From positions 16,675,609 through 16,739,608 of the forward strand of contig JASEVX010000011.1 in NCBI GenBank assembly GCA_031761405.1: 64,000 nucleotides of DNA. Reading direction: 5' to 3'. Of this stretch, positions 1 through 10,990 are shown one piece after another (positions within the stretch are counted from its first letter, which is position 1; the number at the start of each line of letters is the position of its first letter). The position numbers were made by a program, and so were the translations under genes. The stretch is from Serripes groenlandicus. Lineage: Eukaryota > Mollusca > Bivalvia > Cardiida > Cardiidae. The notes under the pieces are model-generated. The model saw only the letters and a list, made by a program, of their open reading frames with translations. It did no database searches and was not told where the DNA came from.

Positions 1-1162
1 CTAGGTAACTAGGCCCAATTGTAGAACAATCTAGTTAACAATATAGAGATCGCATTTTTGACTTGAGCAGCTTGAAATTTTGGATTTGGATGGCAAATAT
101 ACACATTGTAATAGAGTGGTCAGTATTGTTTTACGGATGGTTTTCACAGAGTGCCTTCGAATTGTTAGTTTGTAGTTCCTCAAACATTACCAAATTTAAT
201 TAATCAGTATATTTCGACTCATTCCAGCTTTGACAAAATCGATGTATTTTCAAATATGAAAATTATGAGAAAGGAAAGTCCAGTTTTGCTCATTGACACT
301 AGAAACTGATTTACGTTGATCGTCAATAATGAAGATCCATTCCATATATTTACTTGGTTGTTTTGTCATATGTTCTACCATATATATGTCTTGGTATATG
401 TTATTTTGAAGCAGTACTCTTGGCCATGTCCACGTTTCTTTGCTATTAAAAGATCTTCTGACTTAATTGCACGAAATTGCTAACAGCAATTGGCAGGCTG
501 CCAACTCCGAAAAAAATAGTATTACTACTATGACCAGGGGCTAAAGCCCCAGGCCAAAACTAAAAGGTTATTTGAGACGACCTCAAACTGCCATGTAGGC
601 TCTTTCTTGGGCAATGGGTAATGTAGTATAATGATAGGGAACACACAACCTTAGTACCAACCTTGATACATGTGAAATTAAAGGCATTTATAACGATCTA
701 AAGCATATGCATTCATAATAATAATACTCATATAAAAACAAATTTGTTCCTGATATAAACTGATGAAAGATATAAATTGTAATACTTCGTTAACGGAAAT
801 CGGCATATTTACTAGAAACAATATGACGATTGTTTGCAGCTTGTACACATGACAGTATGTGATAACCAACAACTATTGTAAAGGTTTTCGGAGTATTACT
901 TTTAGAGTTATCAAATATTTAGTTTGTGTTAAAAACATAAGCACATGTTTTTTTGTTAACCAAATGTTCATGATGTATTTGAAGTTGATGCTGTATTTTT
1001 GGAATATATGAGTCGAACCAAAATGTTCGTGCTACGTCTAATTTCCGTCAAGGCGAATTTCAGTTCCCTTAGCAAATAAGAGATATGTTTTGCATGCAAG
1101 AAAGGACAGTTGCTGAATGATTAAAAAGGTCTGAAGAATTATCTGAGTGTTTAAACATAAAG
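1..1162. other. AT-rich sequence without a recognised gene
   Basis: No ORF here has recognisable protein similarity, and I found no exon with convincing splice signals. The short ORFs present are of the size expected by chance in AT-rich DNA. Confidence 0.5.
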
Positions 1163-1402
1163 AACGATAAAAGGGGATACCATTAATTAATCGTCTCACA
1201 CAAAAACTAAATTTTCTCACAAAGTGAAGAAATATATGTCACAAATTTATCAGGAAAGCTTTGAAACTGATTTGAAAGTTAACGATAAAAGGGGATACCA
1301 TTAATTAATCGTCTCACACAAAAACTAAATTTTCTCACAAAGTGAAGAAATATATGTCACAAATTTATCAGGAAAGCTTTGAAACTGATTTGAAAGTTAA
1401 CG
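1163..1402. repeat. Perfect 118-bp tandem duplication
   Basis: Two adjacent 118-bp units (1163-1280 and 1281-1398) are identical base for base as read by eye, and the first four bases of a third unit (AACG) follow. Nothing in the unit looks coding. Identity implies a very recent duplication or an assembly artefact. Confidence 0.9.
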
Positions 1403-2192
1403 TATCGTTTCGAGGGTATGAATGACGAGTTCGTCAGATAAATTATTTAGTGCCATGAGGCTTTCCGTCAGCAATATGTGTGAATGTAACTTATTTACGT
1501 CTTCGCACACTATCAGCATGTGTATGTAATGAAGATATGGACTGCTCAAGGTCAGACGGAAAACTGAAAAACACGTTTAGCCACGCAGCCGGAAGACCTA
1601 GCATTGTCATTTCTGACAGTTCCGTCTGAGCCCAATTTTACTCTGATACAAACACATTATTTTCAGAAGCTTTGTAACAGTTGTGACTAATGCATGTTAA
1701 ACAATGAATATCATAATGCCATGGATGATCTACATTTACAGGGGTCGCATACGTCATCAGGTTGGCTTCCTTAAACGTACTCTCTGCATGTCGTATCCCA
1801 TTCTAATATAATCTTAAACAGAAAATATATAGATCATACTGGGCAGTATGATTTAGATTTACAGTGGACGCATACATCACTTTGAAATAGTGAGGCTTAT
1901 CTTGGGCTCTTATTAAGTAGCAATGAATGACAAGCTTTGTTTTGCGATTCCCTGTCTATAGCAACCACACTTTTAATTTCAATTACTCATTTTCTGTATA
2001 AATGACATTGCAATTAAAGACCACCTATTAACGAAGACCAGATTGTTCTCTTCCCATGGGTCTTTAAATACAGGTTCGACTGTACAATTACTGCTTATTT
2101 TATCGACTGTAATTATTTACTGCTCAAATGTTAACTTGATCGACGACGTTCAAACAAAACAAAATAACATGATGTACACTTCGACGAATTTC

Positions 2193-2494
2193 AGCCGAGC
2201 CCCGGTAGCTCAGTCGGTAGCGACGCGGGCTGTCAATCCAGGGGTTGTGAGCTCGAATCCCGGCTCGGCAAACTTTCTTTCCGAGGATTGACAAAAGTCA
2301 ATGCGACATACGTCATTCCTCTTCCACCAATGGGCTAAGTCTATGTGGAAAAGCAGCCAGTTGCTTGGGAAGATTGTTGTGTGGAGTACTGGTGTGAGAA
2401 AACCAGGAAATGCATGAGTAGGTGAACTGGCCGCCGTGATATAACTGAGAAATTGTTAAAAACGGCGTTAAACCCCAATCAGTCAATCAATCAA
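2193..2494 (+). mobile_element. tRNA-derived SINE (MetaSINE-like), nested in a Tc1-like element
   Basis: The 5' part (about 2194-2270) is tRNA-like, with a matching acceptor stem (GCCGAGC with GCTCGGC), an A box TAGCTCAGTCGG and a B box like GCTCGAATCC. A body containing GCCGTGATATAACTGA follows, then GGCGTTAAACCCC and an ATCA-type simple tail. The central domain resembles the MetaSINE superfamily of bivalves, by memory only. A 12-bp target duplication, TCGACGAATTTC, flanks it at 2181-2192 and 2495-2506. Confidence 0.85.
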
Positions 2495-2763
2495 TCGACG
2501 AATTTCTAATTGGCCACCATATAAAATATGATATTATGCGATATATTTAATCAATAAATATAAAGTTTGGTTATGTTTGTATTGTACACACCAATCTATC
2601 GATTTACAGAATGAAAACACGTATTCGTGTACAAAATCATCCATGCGGAACGGTAGATGCGAAAATAGCAAATGTGCTCGCGTTCCTCGTGCATGGCATG
2701 GTAGTTGTCGTATTTGGTAGGAATGTATTCTTCGTGGATTGTCTTTTATGAAAAACATTAAAT

Positions 2764-3153
2764 ATGGCGAGAATGAGCATTGCAGAACGCGCTCAAGCCG
2801 TCGGAATGATTCGTGCCGGAACTCCCATCAGACAGGTATGTTACGCGTCGTTATAAAAGTTGCAATATGTTTTATTATTTGTTATTTAGTGCAAAATATT
2901 GACAGAAACATGTTTTTTTCTATCAAATGGCCTGCAAAAAGTCCGGATTTAAATCCGATCGAGCACGTGTGGGACCTATTGAAGCGCAAGGTGCGTGCCC
3001 AGCCGCTGCAACCAAATCTCAGGAATCTCACGCGTGTTATTCATCAGATGTTGGCGGCCATTCCACAACAGTATCTTCACAGATACATTATATCAATTAG
3101 GACAAGGTGCCTTGCTGTAATTGCCGCAGCAGGTGGACATACAGCGTATTGAA
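2764..3153 (+). pseudogene. Tc1-like transposase remnant
   Basis: The ATG at 2764 opens a frame reading MARMSIAERAQAVGMIRAG, a typical start of the Tc1 DNA-binding domain. After an AT-rich junction, another frame from about 2925 reads WPAKSPDLNPIEHVWDLLKR, the conserved block around the last catalytic acidic residue of the DDE domain, and runs to a stop near 3151. The central roughly 200 residues, including the first two catalytic aspartates, are missing. The product cannot be functional. Confidence 0.9.
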
Positions 3154-3848
3154 ACGAAATCAACAACGACGTGATTTGATCTTGCAGTTTTTGTTTTAAA
3201 GGTGTCCATGTTAACCCTCTCTGTTAAGTTTGTTCCCATGATCAAATTTCAATGAAGTTTTGTTTTACATATTAGGAATAAATTGTATTAAACTTATATT
3301 TGGTTATTTGTATTTTTCTCCGAATTCTTTTCCTTAAATATGATAAAAACTAGGTGGCCAATTAGAAATTCGTCGAAGTGTATATATGGGAGGCGGCGGG
3401 TAGGGGAGAAAGTTGGTTGCGAAAAAAATATATACTAATAAATCATTTGTACAAAATATATAATGAAATTTTATTCTGAAAACAAAACTCGTACAATACT
3501 TAACAAATACAATTTCTATATAATGTATAATTTTAGGATTATTTGTAAACAAGCTTATGAATTTATCATTTGTAGGATTTCAAAAAAGAAATAACAATTA
3601 CAGACAAAACATGAAATGAGCCAGTGCGTGATACTGTTCAAATATTTCTTACACAAGCTCCCGTTCTGTCAACAACATGTGTAGGTTCTGATAAGACTGA
3701 TCAGGTGCACAAGATCATCAAAACCTACACTGTTCAGATGAGCCAACTTGAACATTTTCTCATGAACTGGCTCACATTTAATAAACGAACCGAGCCAAGG
3801 GATAACGAGCCTTTCTGGATTGAGCGATCAGCACAGAAAGCGATCAGT

Positions 3849-4059
3849 TTAACCCATTCCCCCCACTTGCAGGCGCAGTAAGACGCATCAGTAGCAGATA
3901 TAGTTTTTGAAAACAATGTGAGCAAGTTTTCCTTTTGCCACCAACTTATTCAAAACTATCATATAATCATCAATTTATTTATAAAGATTTGTCCATATTT
4001 TTGCCTGGATGTTTTCAAAAACGTCTGTTGCAGAATTTCTGTCCTTGGGAAAGGGTTAA
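3849..4059. mobile_element. TTAA MITE (piggyBac-like termini), complete but diverged
   Basis: It starts TTAACCCATTCCC, ends GGGAAAGGGTTAA and has TTAA at both edges. A palindromic core with GCAAGTTTTCC sits in the middle. Confidence 0.75.
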
Positions 4060-4389
4060 AGACCATAACGGTCTATTTTTCCTTGACGCGGAATGCATCT
4101 TTGGTTTATGTGTTCAAAGTAGAGTACTATGCCCGTTGTATTTATAGTTCTGAAAAGTGAATTACATATTATACAACTATATCAATATCGTGTTTTATCT
4201 TTCGTATTTTTTCAACAATCTGTTAATATTGTCCAAATCACAATGTTTCATTGAAACTTTCATATTATGGGAAGATCGAGACACATCGGAGGCTGTTGAC
4301 TAAAAGACTATAAGCATGTACTTCCTATTGCTCCGGGAAACATTGATGAGGCTTCATCACAGTAGTCGTCTGAATTTAGTGAGTTTATA

Positions 4390-4622
4390 TTAACCCATTC
4401 CCTGATACAACAATTATGCAGCAGACGACTTTTGAACATATTTTGTCAAAAAAAAGAAAATCTCTATAATTGAATGGATAACCTATGACTAAAAGTGGAA
4501 AACATTGTGACAAAAGGAGAAATTGCTCGTTTTGAGCAATTTCTTCTTTTGTCACTATGTTTTAAAAAAAAGCCGTCTGATGCAGAGGCGTCAGAAAGCG
4601 TCTATATGAGGGAAAGGGTTAA
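4390..4622. mobile_element. TTAA MITE, complete (left arm of the inverted repeat)
   Basis: It runs from TTAACCCATTCCC to GGGAAAGGGTTAA. The centre is a hairpin, GAAATTGCTCGTTTTGAGC, with flanking tracts related to GACAAAAGGAG and its complement. Confidence 0.9.
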
Positions 4623-4797
4623 ACAGATTTGAACGCGACTTAATTAAATGTATTTTTACATCCGTTTCGAACTTGCTTTTGAAAATGTTCCCATCGAAAT
4701 ATGTAGATTTGACATTGAATTTTACATAAGCATGGCGTGTTTGTCTTGGAAATTTTAGGTGAACAATTCTTTGTTTAAAAGCGTACGCACTCATATA

Positions 4798-5028
4798 TTA
4801 ACCCTTTCCCTCATATAGACGCTTTCTGACGCCTCTGCAGCAGACAGCTTTTTTGAAAACATAGTGACAAAAGAAGAAATTGCACAAAACGTGCAATTTC
4901 TCCTTTTGCCACAATGTTTTCCACTTTTTGTCATAGGTTATCCATCCAATTATGGAGATTTTCTATTTTTTGACAAAAAACGTTCAAAGTCGTCTGCTGC
5001 AGAATTGTTGTATGTGGGAAAGGGTTAA
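4798..5028. mobile_element. TTAA MITE, complete (right arm, opposite orientation)
   Basis: It starts TTAACCCTTTCCCTCATA, ends GGGAAAGGGTTAA and has TTAA at both sides. The GACGC-type end is on the left, so it is inverted relative to the copy in the left arm. Confidence 0.9.
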
Positions 5029-5160
5029 TATAAACTCACCAAAATCAGACGACTACTGTGATAAAGCCTCATCAATGTTTCCCGGAGCAATAGGAAGTAC
5101 ATGTTTATATTATATCAGTCAACAGCGTCCGATGTGTCTCGGTCTTCCCAGAATATGAAA

Positions 5161-5197
5161 GTCTGCTGCAGAATTGTCGTAATAGGGAAAAGGTTAA
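5161..5197. mobile_element. TTAA MITE, terminal fragment
   Basis: Only the last 37 bases of a copy remain (GTCTGCTGCAG to AGGTTAA). They abut the end of the large inverted repeat. Confidence 0.6.
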
Positions 5198-5343
5198 AAT
5201 CAACATAAGATAAGACTCCTTTATGTTTAACGGACACAGTTGTATGCCTAACATGGTAATAGCAAATTTACATGTTTCATTTGGAGCGATTTCATTAGAA
5301 TCTCATCATGAGACAGTTTAATATATTATATTATCTGATAAAC

Positions 5344-6558
5344 TTACTCCGTGTCAGGATCGCACAAATAAATTTCGAGCGCGTCGATTGTTCCTTCAAA
5401 TGGAGCCAACTCATTTGCAAACCCGACATAGAAAGGACAGTGAACGTTACGTATATATCCTGAGACAGGAATCTCCGTCGTGTTGTACCCGTCACTCCCA
5501 GACAGGTTAGCTCCGTTATACTTGAAGACAACACTTTTCTGTGGCGAGTACATTCCATTTTCCAGCATGTCTTCATGGGCAAGATGGGTAGATACAAATG
5601 AACTACTAGTTGTACCAACGCCAAAATATACATTGGTGCTGTCTTCAGAGAGTAGAACAGATGGAACAGGAGAACATCCACCACTGTTGGAGACAATGGC
5701 CCGAGCTATTCCGGGTTTAGTGTGATCCGATGTGTAATTGACCTTGATGACGACAGTACTGGCATGTTCAATATTGTTAAATCTTTGGATGATTAAGTGA
5801 CTGTCCCTGCCATTGAATCGAGCAACACCGTTTTCGATTATCACATGTTTATTGCCGATGTGATTCTCTTTGCCGGACATATCCTTTTCATCAGTATCAA
5901 ATGGGAGAAAGACTTCTCGTGTACATTTGGGCTTATTATTATCAACAACTGTAGCAGTCGTATTGCACCCACATTCCATTTCGACAAACTTTGTACCTGG
6001 AGCGCATGACATGATGATGGGTCCATATCCAGCAAGGTCAAGTTGGTATTTAGTTGGTTCACCAGGAACGACTTTCATTGCACATGTCTTAACAACAGAT
6101 TCTGAAACAGCGATATCATTTAAACAAGTGACCGTACAATTAGTAGTGTCGTCATTGTCTGTGCACCCGAGGGTTTCGTTATAGTACTGACCTTGAGGAC
6201 AACACGAGGCGACAGACTTTCCGTTCATGCAGCTCCAATATCCTCGACAGTTACCTTCACCATCGTATTGCATACCATTGTCCTGGCGATGACATCGATC
6301 ATTCGGACAATATGTGTAGTTAGCGGGTGTACAGGTCCACTGAACATTGTTCCAGTAGGTGGAGAAGGCACACTGTTGTATTTGACCTTCTAGAACTCCC
6401 TCCTGGTTATAATGACACTGTATAAATTTATCACAGTCGGTATCATGAGCGCTGTACTCTATCCTCTGATTATCATATTGACATATGTCGAACATAGATT
6501 GTCCAAAACTGTAATGGTATACCATCACAAACGTGATAACTGACACTATAACTCTCAT
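5344..6558 (-). CDS. Secreted protein with two chitin-binding (peritrophin-A) domains and a LamG domain, Pif-like
   Basis: The frame encodes 404 residues from the ATG at 6558-6556. Residues 1-19 form a signal peptide. Residues 26-84 hold six cysteines (26, 42, 48, 63, 76, 84) in peritrophin-A/CBM14 spacing. A second six-cysteine unit spans about 89-141. A Cys-containing linker follows, then from about 214 a laminin-G/concanavalin-like domain beginning FLPFDTDEKDMSGKENHIG. CBM14 plus LamG is the layout of Pif-type shell-matrix proteins, which bind chitin in the extracellular organic matrix. The von Willebrand A domain of full Pif is absent. The stop TAA lies inside a perfect splice donor (GA|GTAAGTT, 5341-5347), so the chain might continue in another exon, though I found none. 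An acceptor (TTTACAG) ends just before 6628, giving a 5' UTR of about 70 bases in this exon. Confidence 0.85.
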   Translation of the reverse strand: MRVIVSVITFVMVYHYSFGQSMFDICQYDNQRIEYSAHDTDCDKFIQCHYNQEGVLEGQIQQCAFSTYWNNVQWTCTPANYTYCPNDRCHRQDNGMQYDGEGNCRGYWSCMNGKSVASCCPQGQYYNETLGCTDNDDTTNCTVTCLNDIAVSESVVKTCAMKVVPGEPTKYQLDLAGYGPIIMSCAPGTKFVEMECGCNTTATVVDNNKPKCTREVFLPFDTDEKDMSGKENHIGNKHVIIENGVARFNGRDSHLIIQRFNNIEHASTVVIKVNYTSDHTKPGIARAIVSNSGGCSPVPSVLLSEDSTNVYFGVGTTSSSFVSTHLAHEDMLENGMYSPQKSVVFKYNGANLSGSDGYNTTEIPVSGYIRNVHCPFYVGFANELAPFEGTIDALEIYLCDPDTE

Positions 6559-6628
6559 TTTGCTTCTTTCGGGGATGTGTTGATTCTTTGATAATGTCTG
6601 TTAAGTTTCTTTAATGTGTATACCCCGT
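6559..6628 (-). other. 5' UTR part of the Pif-like coding exon
   Basis: On the minus strand TATTCTTTACAG precedes base 6628, a good splice acceptor. The 70 bases from there to the ATG contain no upstream ATG that I can see. Confidence 0.6.
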
Positions 6629-7214
6629 CTGTAAAGAATAAACATATCAATAATTATTGTACAATTTATAATTTAAATCGGATTATTACAATAATTCATT
6701 ACATAAATATATTAAATGTATACAGACATAGAATACTACAGCACGCTCGATTACCATACATTTAATTGTATTTTTAGAAACAATTAACGTTTTGTCATTA
6801 TGTTTTACATTTTTGGAATGAGCAGGATAAATGTCATGCCACATCAAAACTTTGAATTAAAACTTTGCGCTGTCACTTGAAAACATAAACATATTTGCGC
6901 GGTGCTCTAGGATAGCAATTAAAGATTACATATGTCAGCGGATCCACGCTTAAGGTTTAAAGAAATGACACTTTGGCGACAACGTAGAACCAAATCAGAC
7001 TGCGTGGAAGTGGTAACTTATTTGGATCTACAATAGTCCAGAATGCATTACGGTTGGTTTACACCGAGCCTCGCAGCTTTTATTAAAACAGAAACATCCC
7101 CCTGTATACAAGTCGGATGTAATAGTTATCGGAGAGTGCAGACATAGGTCATTACGCGCAGGTTGATATGGATCTTCACCGTTCGCAACATTTTTAACAC
7201 AAAATGTTGTGTTA

Positions 7215-7274
7215 ATTGCTTTAACACATTTCTTGTAGCGTAAATTGCTTTAACACATTTCTTGTAGCGTAAAT
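7215..7274. repeat. Short tandem duplication of about 30 bp
   Basis: The stretch TTGCTTTAACACATTTC followed by TTGTAGCGTAAAT occurs twice head to tail. It lies inside the predicted first intron of the Pif-like gene. Confidence 0.8.
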
Positions 7275-7597
7275 TTCTTTTATCACCAATATCATCATTA
7301 TTATTTTAATAAGAAGCAGTTTAAATGAAGGAAGATAAAAATTAATTTAACGTTTAATTTTAATACCATTTAAAATTAAATTTGTTTGGAATAAGGACAA
7401 ATAAATTGCTGATGGTGAGTTATCAATCATTTCACAAAATGTGTTCAAGTCAATTGCTTGTTTCCCGTCTTGTGGATTACACACTTTATTAGCAATATTT
7501 AAAAGATATGTAAAATATTTACGTAATTCAATTCAAATGCGTACATGATAGGTATATGGCTAAATATACCGAGCTAGTCACAAAATGGTTGTCTTAC

Positions 7598-7655
7598 CTT
7601 TTAAAATGCTGTATTTATTCTGTCACTGATTCCTTATTGTCTTGCAGGTAAACTT
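7598..7655 (-). other. Predicted non-coding first exon of the Pif-like gene
   Basis: On the minus strand this stretch ends at a good donor (AAAAG|GTAAGAC, with the GT at 7597-7596) and begins about 25-30 bases downstream of a TATA box. It would splice to the acceptor before 6628, leaving an intron of about 970 bp. The transcription start is estimated from TATA spacing only. Confidence 0.5.
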
Positions 7656-7680
7656 TGTACCGTTTAGATGTTACAACCGG

Positions 7681-7688
7681 TATTTATA
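7681..7688 (-). promoter_or_regulatory. TATA box of the Pif-like gene
   Basis: The minus strand reads TATAAATA here, correctly spaced from a predicted first exon that ends in a consensus donor. The nearest downstream gene on this strand is the Pif-like gene. Confidence 0.55.
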
Positions 7689-8013
7689 CTAACGTTACCA
7701 CAACGCCCTCGAACGTCTATTACGTCACGCCTTTCACATAATTTAACAAGAGTCACGTCGTAAAAACGGGGTCTTTATGAAAAAGATAAACATGCTTTCA
7801 TCTTTATAGCATGGTCGGTTCCATAAATTAATATACCTGTTAATGTATGGGACAAGTACTAGCGTACTGATTAGCTAGAGAGCTAGCTACTGTTACTTTA
7901 CTGATACCGCGAATATGTTCCGAGTCTGAGCTTGAGCCCGATCTATTATTATTTAATAAGTCAATATTTCTGCAAAGTCGTCCATGTTATTATGCAATTT
8001 GTAGAATAAATAC

Positions 8014-8221
8014 AGCTTCAGTGGTGTAGTGGTCAAATCAACCTCCTCAAGAACAGGAGAACAGTATTCAATCTCATCAAATACTTTAAAAATGATAGTA
8101 GTGGCTTCCCTCCTTTGCGCTCATTGTTGTGGCGATATCATAACGACTGATTACTCAGGTAAGGCCTTGGTATGATTTAAATACTGTTGAAAGCGGCGAA
8201 AAGCACCATTAAATCAACGCA
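8014..8221 (+). mobile_element. tRNA-derived SINE, diverged
   Basis: It begins GCTTCAGTGGTGTAGTGG, an A-box-like tRNA start, and has a degenerate B box (TTCAATCTC). It ends in AAGCGGCGAAAAGCACC, the usual 3' end of SINEs in this window. Confidence 0.65.
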
Positions 8222-8884
8222 AACTTTACAACATATATGCAGGCCAAATTGTGAACCGAAGAACATATGCACTTGTTTAAATGTTATGAGTTTTTATGAT
8301 GAAAAGAAAAGTACAAACAATTCAGTATCTGGTTAAACCCAAGGTTCATTTTTACGTGACCAGTTTTACGTTTTCTCACGTTAGTCTCGCTTCACGTAAC
8401 ATTGACGTTGTTGCCGCCAATCCTACGCTTGTTTACATTTGCCTCGTGTGCGATCTGTTATTTCTAGCCAATCAGGGAGAGGCTCTGTTTGTTTAAACGT
8501 GTAATTGTTTTAAGGTGAACCATAATTTATACTCTTATGTAAGCGGTCGATGTAAAATGTATGATATAATAATGTGCGTGTGCATATTGTTGACAACAGT
8601 TATAAGTTTTTGAAGCATGCGATTTTTAAAATGTCAAAAAATTGTCAACAAACTCTGTAAATCTATTCACTCATGTAAAATGTATTACTTTATACTTATT
8701 TGTTTTATATTTAGTGTACTACAATAATATAATCTAATTTCTATTTCGATGCTGAGTATGTAAATAATACATGAATGCCAGCTGGACAATATATTATACG
8801 TCGTGATCAGGGGGCAGCAGAAGTCGTATTAATGAAAACAATATCAGAAAGAAATTGAGAATAAGAGAAAAATAAATAAAAAAA

Positions 8885-10990
8885 TAAAAATAAACATAAA
8901 CTAAATTGCCGTTATAATACCATTTTTCGCATCTTGATAGCTGTCGTCCCTTTTTAAAGATCATCATTTTTGTTTTTTCACTGTTAATTTATAAGTTTGG
9001 CAATATGTATTTTAAATATTCAGTTGCTTTTGTAATCTTGAGATTGTATTCACAATGCATGCAATATCATCCGCAAACATTAATAAAAAAAATCTCTACA
9101 ATATCCCTAATACCACTGTCTGTCTGTCATTGTATCATTAAGCTCATTTATAAACATAGCAAAAGGGATAAGACTTAAGATGCATCCCTGACGCAAGCCC
9201 AATGCATATTCGAATGAGTTTGTATACTTTAAACAAGACTGAACTTATTTTAACTGAATAATAGAGCGCTTAAATAATCGATTTGACTGCATTAAATAAA
9301 TTTCTCTTTATCTCCTGTTTACGAAGTATATCAAATAAAATTGCCCTATTTACATAACCGAATGCCATTTGAAAGTAAACAATGCATTATATACAAATCT
9401 TGCTAACAATAGAATATAAAACGAAGGCGTTATCAATTGTTGAATTGCCAGAATGAAACCCTGCTTGAGATTCTGCAATTTTAGAAAATGCTTCAGTATA
9501 GAAAGTGATTCTTTCTGTTAAAATTGAAATATATAATTTACTAAACGTTTCCAATAAAGCTATGCCGCGATAGTTATCAGCAGAATTTGCATTGCCCTTT
9601 TTTTGTGTCACCCTGCGTAGCATGGTAGGCACTTAGGGATTACTTTTTTTTGTCCGGCGTCTGTCTGTCTGTCTGTCCGTCACAATTGTTAGTCACATTT
9701 TCAACGAGCAGGTGCAGGTGACACACGTGCTCCACCGAGCACTCCATTCTAGTTACGAAGGGGAAGTAATATTGACATTGACCACGATACAGGGAATTTC
9801 CCCTTTACAAATAATATATTCATAAATGTACGTAGATAAGGCAAGTACGCGGGAAGTGCGTAATTAAAATGATCTGGTAGCAGGGTTAACAGCTACAGAT
9901 TTATTACATTTTTATCATTTATCACTTTCATGATTTCTTGGTCGTTTATGATTGAATTGAAAACAACATCCTGTAGATTATCAAAATCTAAAGTTTCATT
10001 ATAGTGTCTGTATTTACATTTTCTGTAACATTACTTTCTCCAGCAGAAAATAAAGCATTGAAATATTCATCCCACTGATTAGGTTGACTGGGTTTTTTTT
10101 CTTGTGAGATTTTTAATTTGTTTCCAGAGTAACTTGGCATTATTTACAGACCCATCTAGTTTGGATTTGTACATATTTTTATATGCACGTCTTTAACTTT
10201 TACGTATAGATTTGAAGAACCCTTTACACTTCGGCTGGCCCGAACCGACTTTAAACTACTGAAAGTTTTTATTTTTGCTGTTTTGCATTCCGCGCAAAGA
10301 TAACTTTTGTTGCTTGTTGCGTGACATCTTCGCTTAGCACGTTTAAGATCCTCAGGACATGACTGAAGTACAGACTCAAATGCATTTAAACCAACATTTA
10401 CATCAAGCTGAGTGTTATAAATTGTACATATTGCATTATTAGCATAATTCCAGTCATAATATGTACACTGCACATTTTTCACTTTTTTTCATTTGATTTA
10501 TACAAATATGTACTCTTAAATTCCATAGAAACTGTTACATAACAAATTTCAGGCCTAGTTACAATATCGAAATGTGCAATCAAATATAAAAGTAGTCTTC
10601 ACATAATGAAATAGTCAATCACACTACAACCATTTTGATATTTAAAAGTAAAATCACCATTACTTATGTCACTTCCAATGAAATAGTCTATCACACTACA
10701 ACCATTTTGATTCCAAATCTACAAGTTATAGTAAAGCAACAATTTGTTTTACAAAATCTCACAAAAGCTCTTTACTAGCTTTATTAACTGTATTATCACG
10801 AGATTGTCTAGGTAAAGCAACATAACTTTCCAGTATGCCACTAAATTCTTGTAATTCTGGAATGTTGTCATTAAAGTCTCCATGCAATCTAATTCCTGTC
10901 CAGTTCTTGGGTTAAAATCACCACTTAGTATCAAATTCAAATCATTTAATGATTACATGATAAAGTGTCTTCTAACAATTTCCACGCTGA
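8885..10990 (-). pseudogene. Degraded non-LTR retrotransposon (LINE)
   Basis: Read on the minus strand, fragments appear in LINE order. About 10880-10940 reads LILSGDFNPRTGQELD, the C-terminal motif of an APE endonuclease. About 9800-9890 reads FVKGKFPVSWS and 9387-9620 reads KKGNANSADNYRGIALLETF with SQAGFHSGNSTIDNAFVLY, all reverse-transcriptase blocks. About 9160-9210 matches a GLRQGCILSP block and 9066-9090 reads FADDIACIVN, the polymerase catalytic box. Frameshifts, stops and a roughly 150-bp insertion near 9620-9780 break it, so it is inactive. The family is uncertain. Confidence 0.85.
9620..9785. mobile_element. Small insertion inside the dead LINE
   Basis: Here the reverse-transcriptase frame is interrupted by sequence starting near TTAGGGATTAC and containing a (TCTG)n run and a GCAGGTGCAGGTGACAC stretch. 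LINE similarity resumes on both sides. Exact ends are unclear. Confidence 0.45.

Larger units (their letters stand above)
2177..3380 (+). mobile_element. Tc1/mariner-type transposon, internally deleted and split by a SINE
   Basis: The element has 28-bp terminal inverted repeats starting CACTTCGACGAATTTC. The left one is 2177-2192 plus 2507-2518, interrupted by a SINE, and the right one is 3353-3380. TA dinucleotides flank both ends (2175-2176 and 3381-3382), the target duplication expected for Tc1/mariner. Between the repeats lie the N-terminal helix-turn-helix start and the C-terminal catalytic end of a transposase, with the middle deleted. Once the SINE and its target duplication are discounted the element is about 890 bp, too short for an active copy. 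Confidence 0.9.
4257..5161. repeat. Large inverted repeat with arms of about 365 bp and a 175-bp spacer
   Basis: The left arm (4257-4622) and right arm (4798-5161) are reverse complements with few differences. Each arm carries one TTAA MITE and about 130 bp of shared flanking DNA, including a GATCGAGACACATCGG-type stretch and its complement. The spacer 4623-4797 is unique and shows no gene. Confidence 0.85.

Noticed and set aside
2043..2291. An 82-residue ORF containing PVAQSVATRAVNPG
   Set aside because: This is the translation of the tRNA-derived head of the SINE at 2193-2494. Such peptides are a common false gene call.
5331..5696. A 121-residue minus-strand ORF overlapping the Pif-like gene
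   Set aside because: It is a shadow frame. The overlapping 404-residue frame has the signal peptide and domain cysteines.
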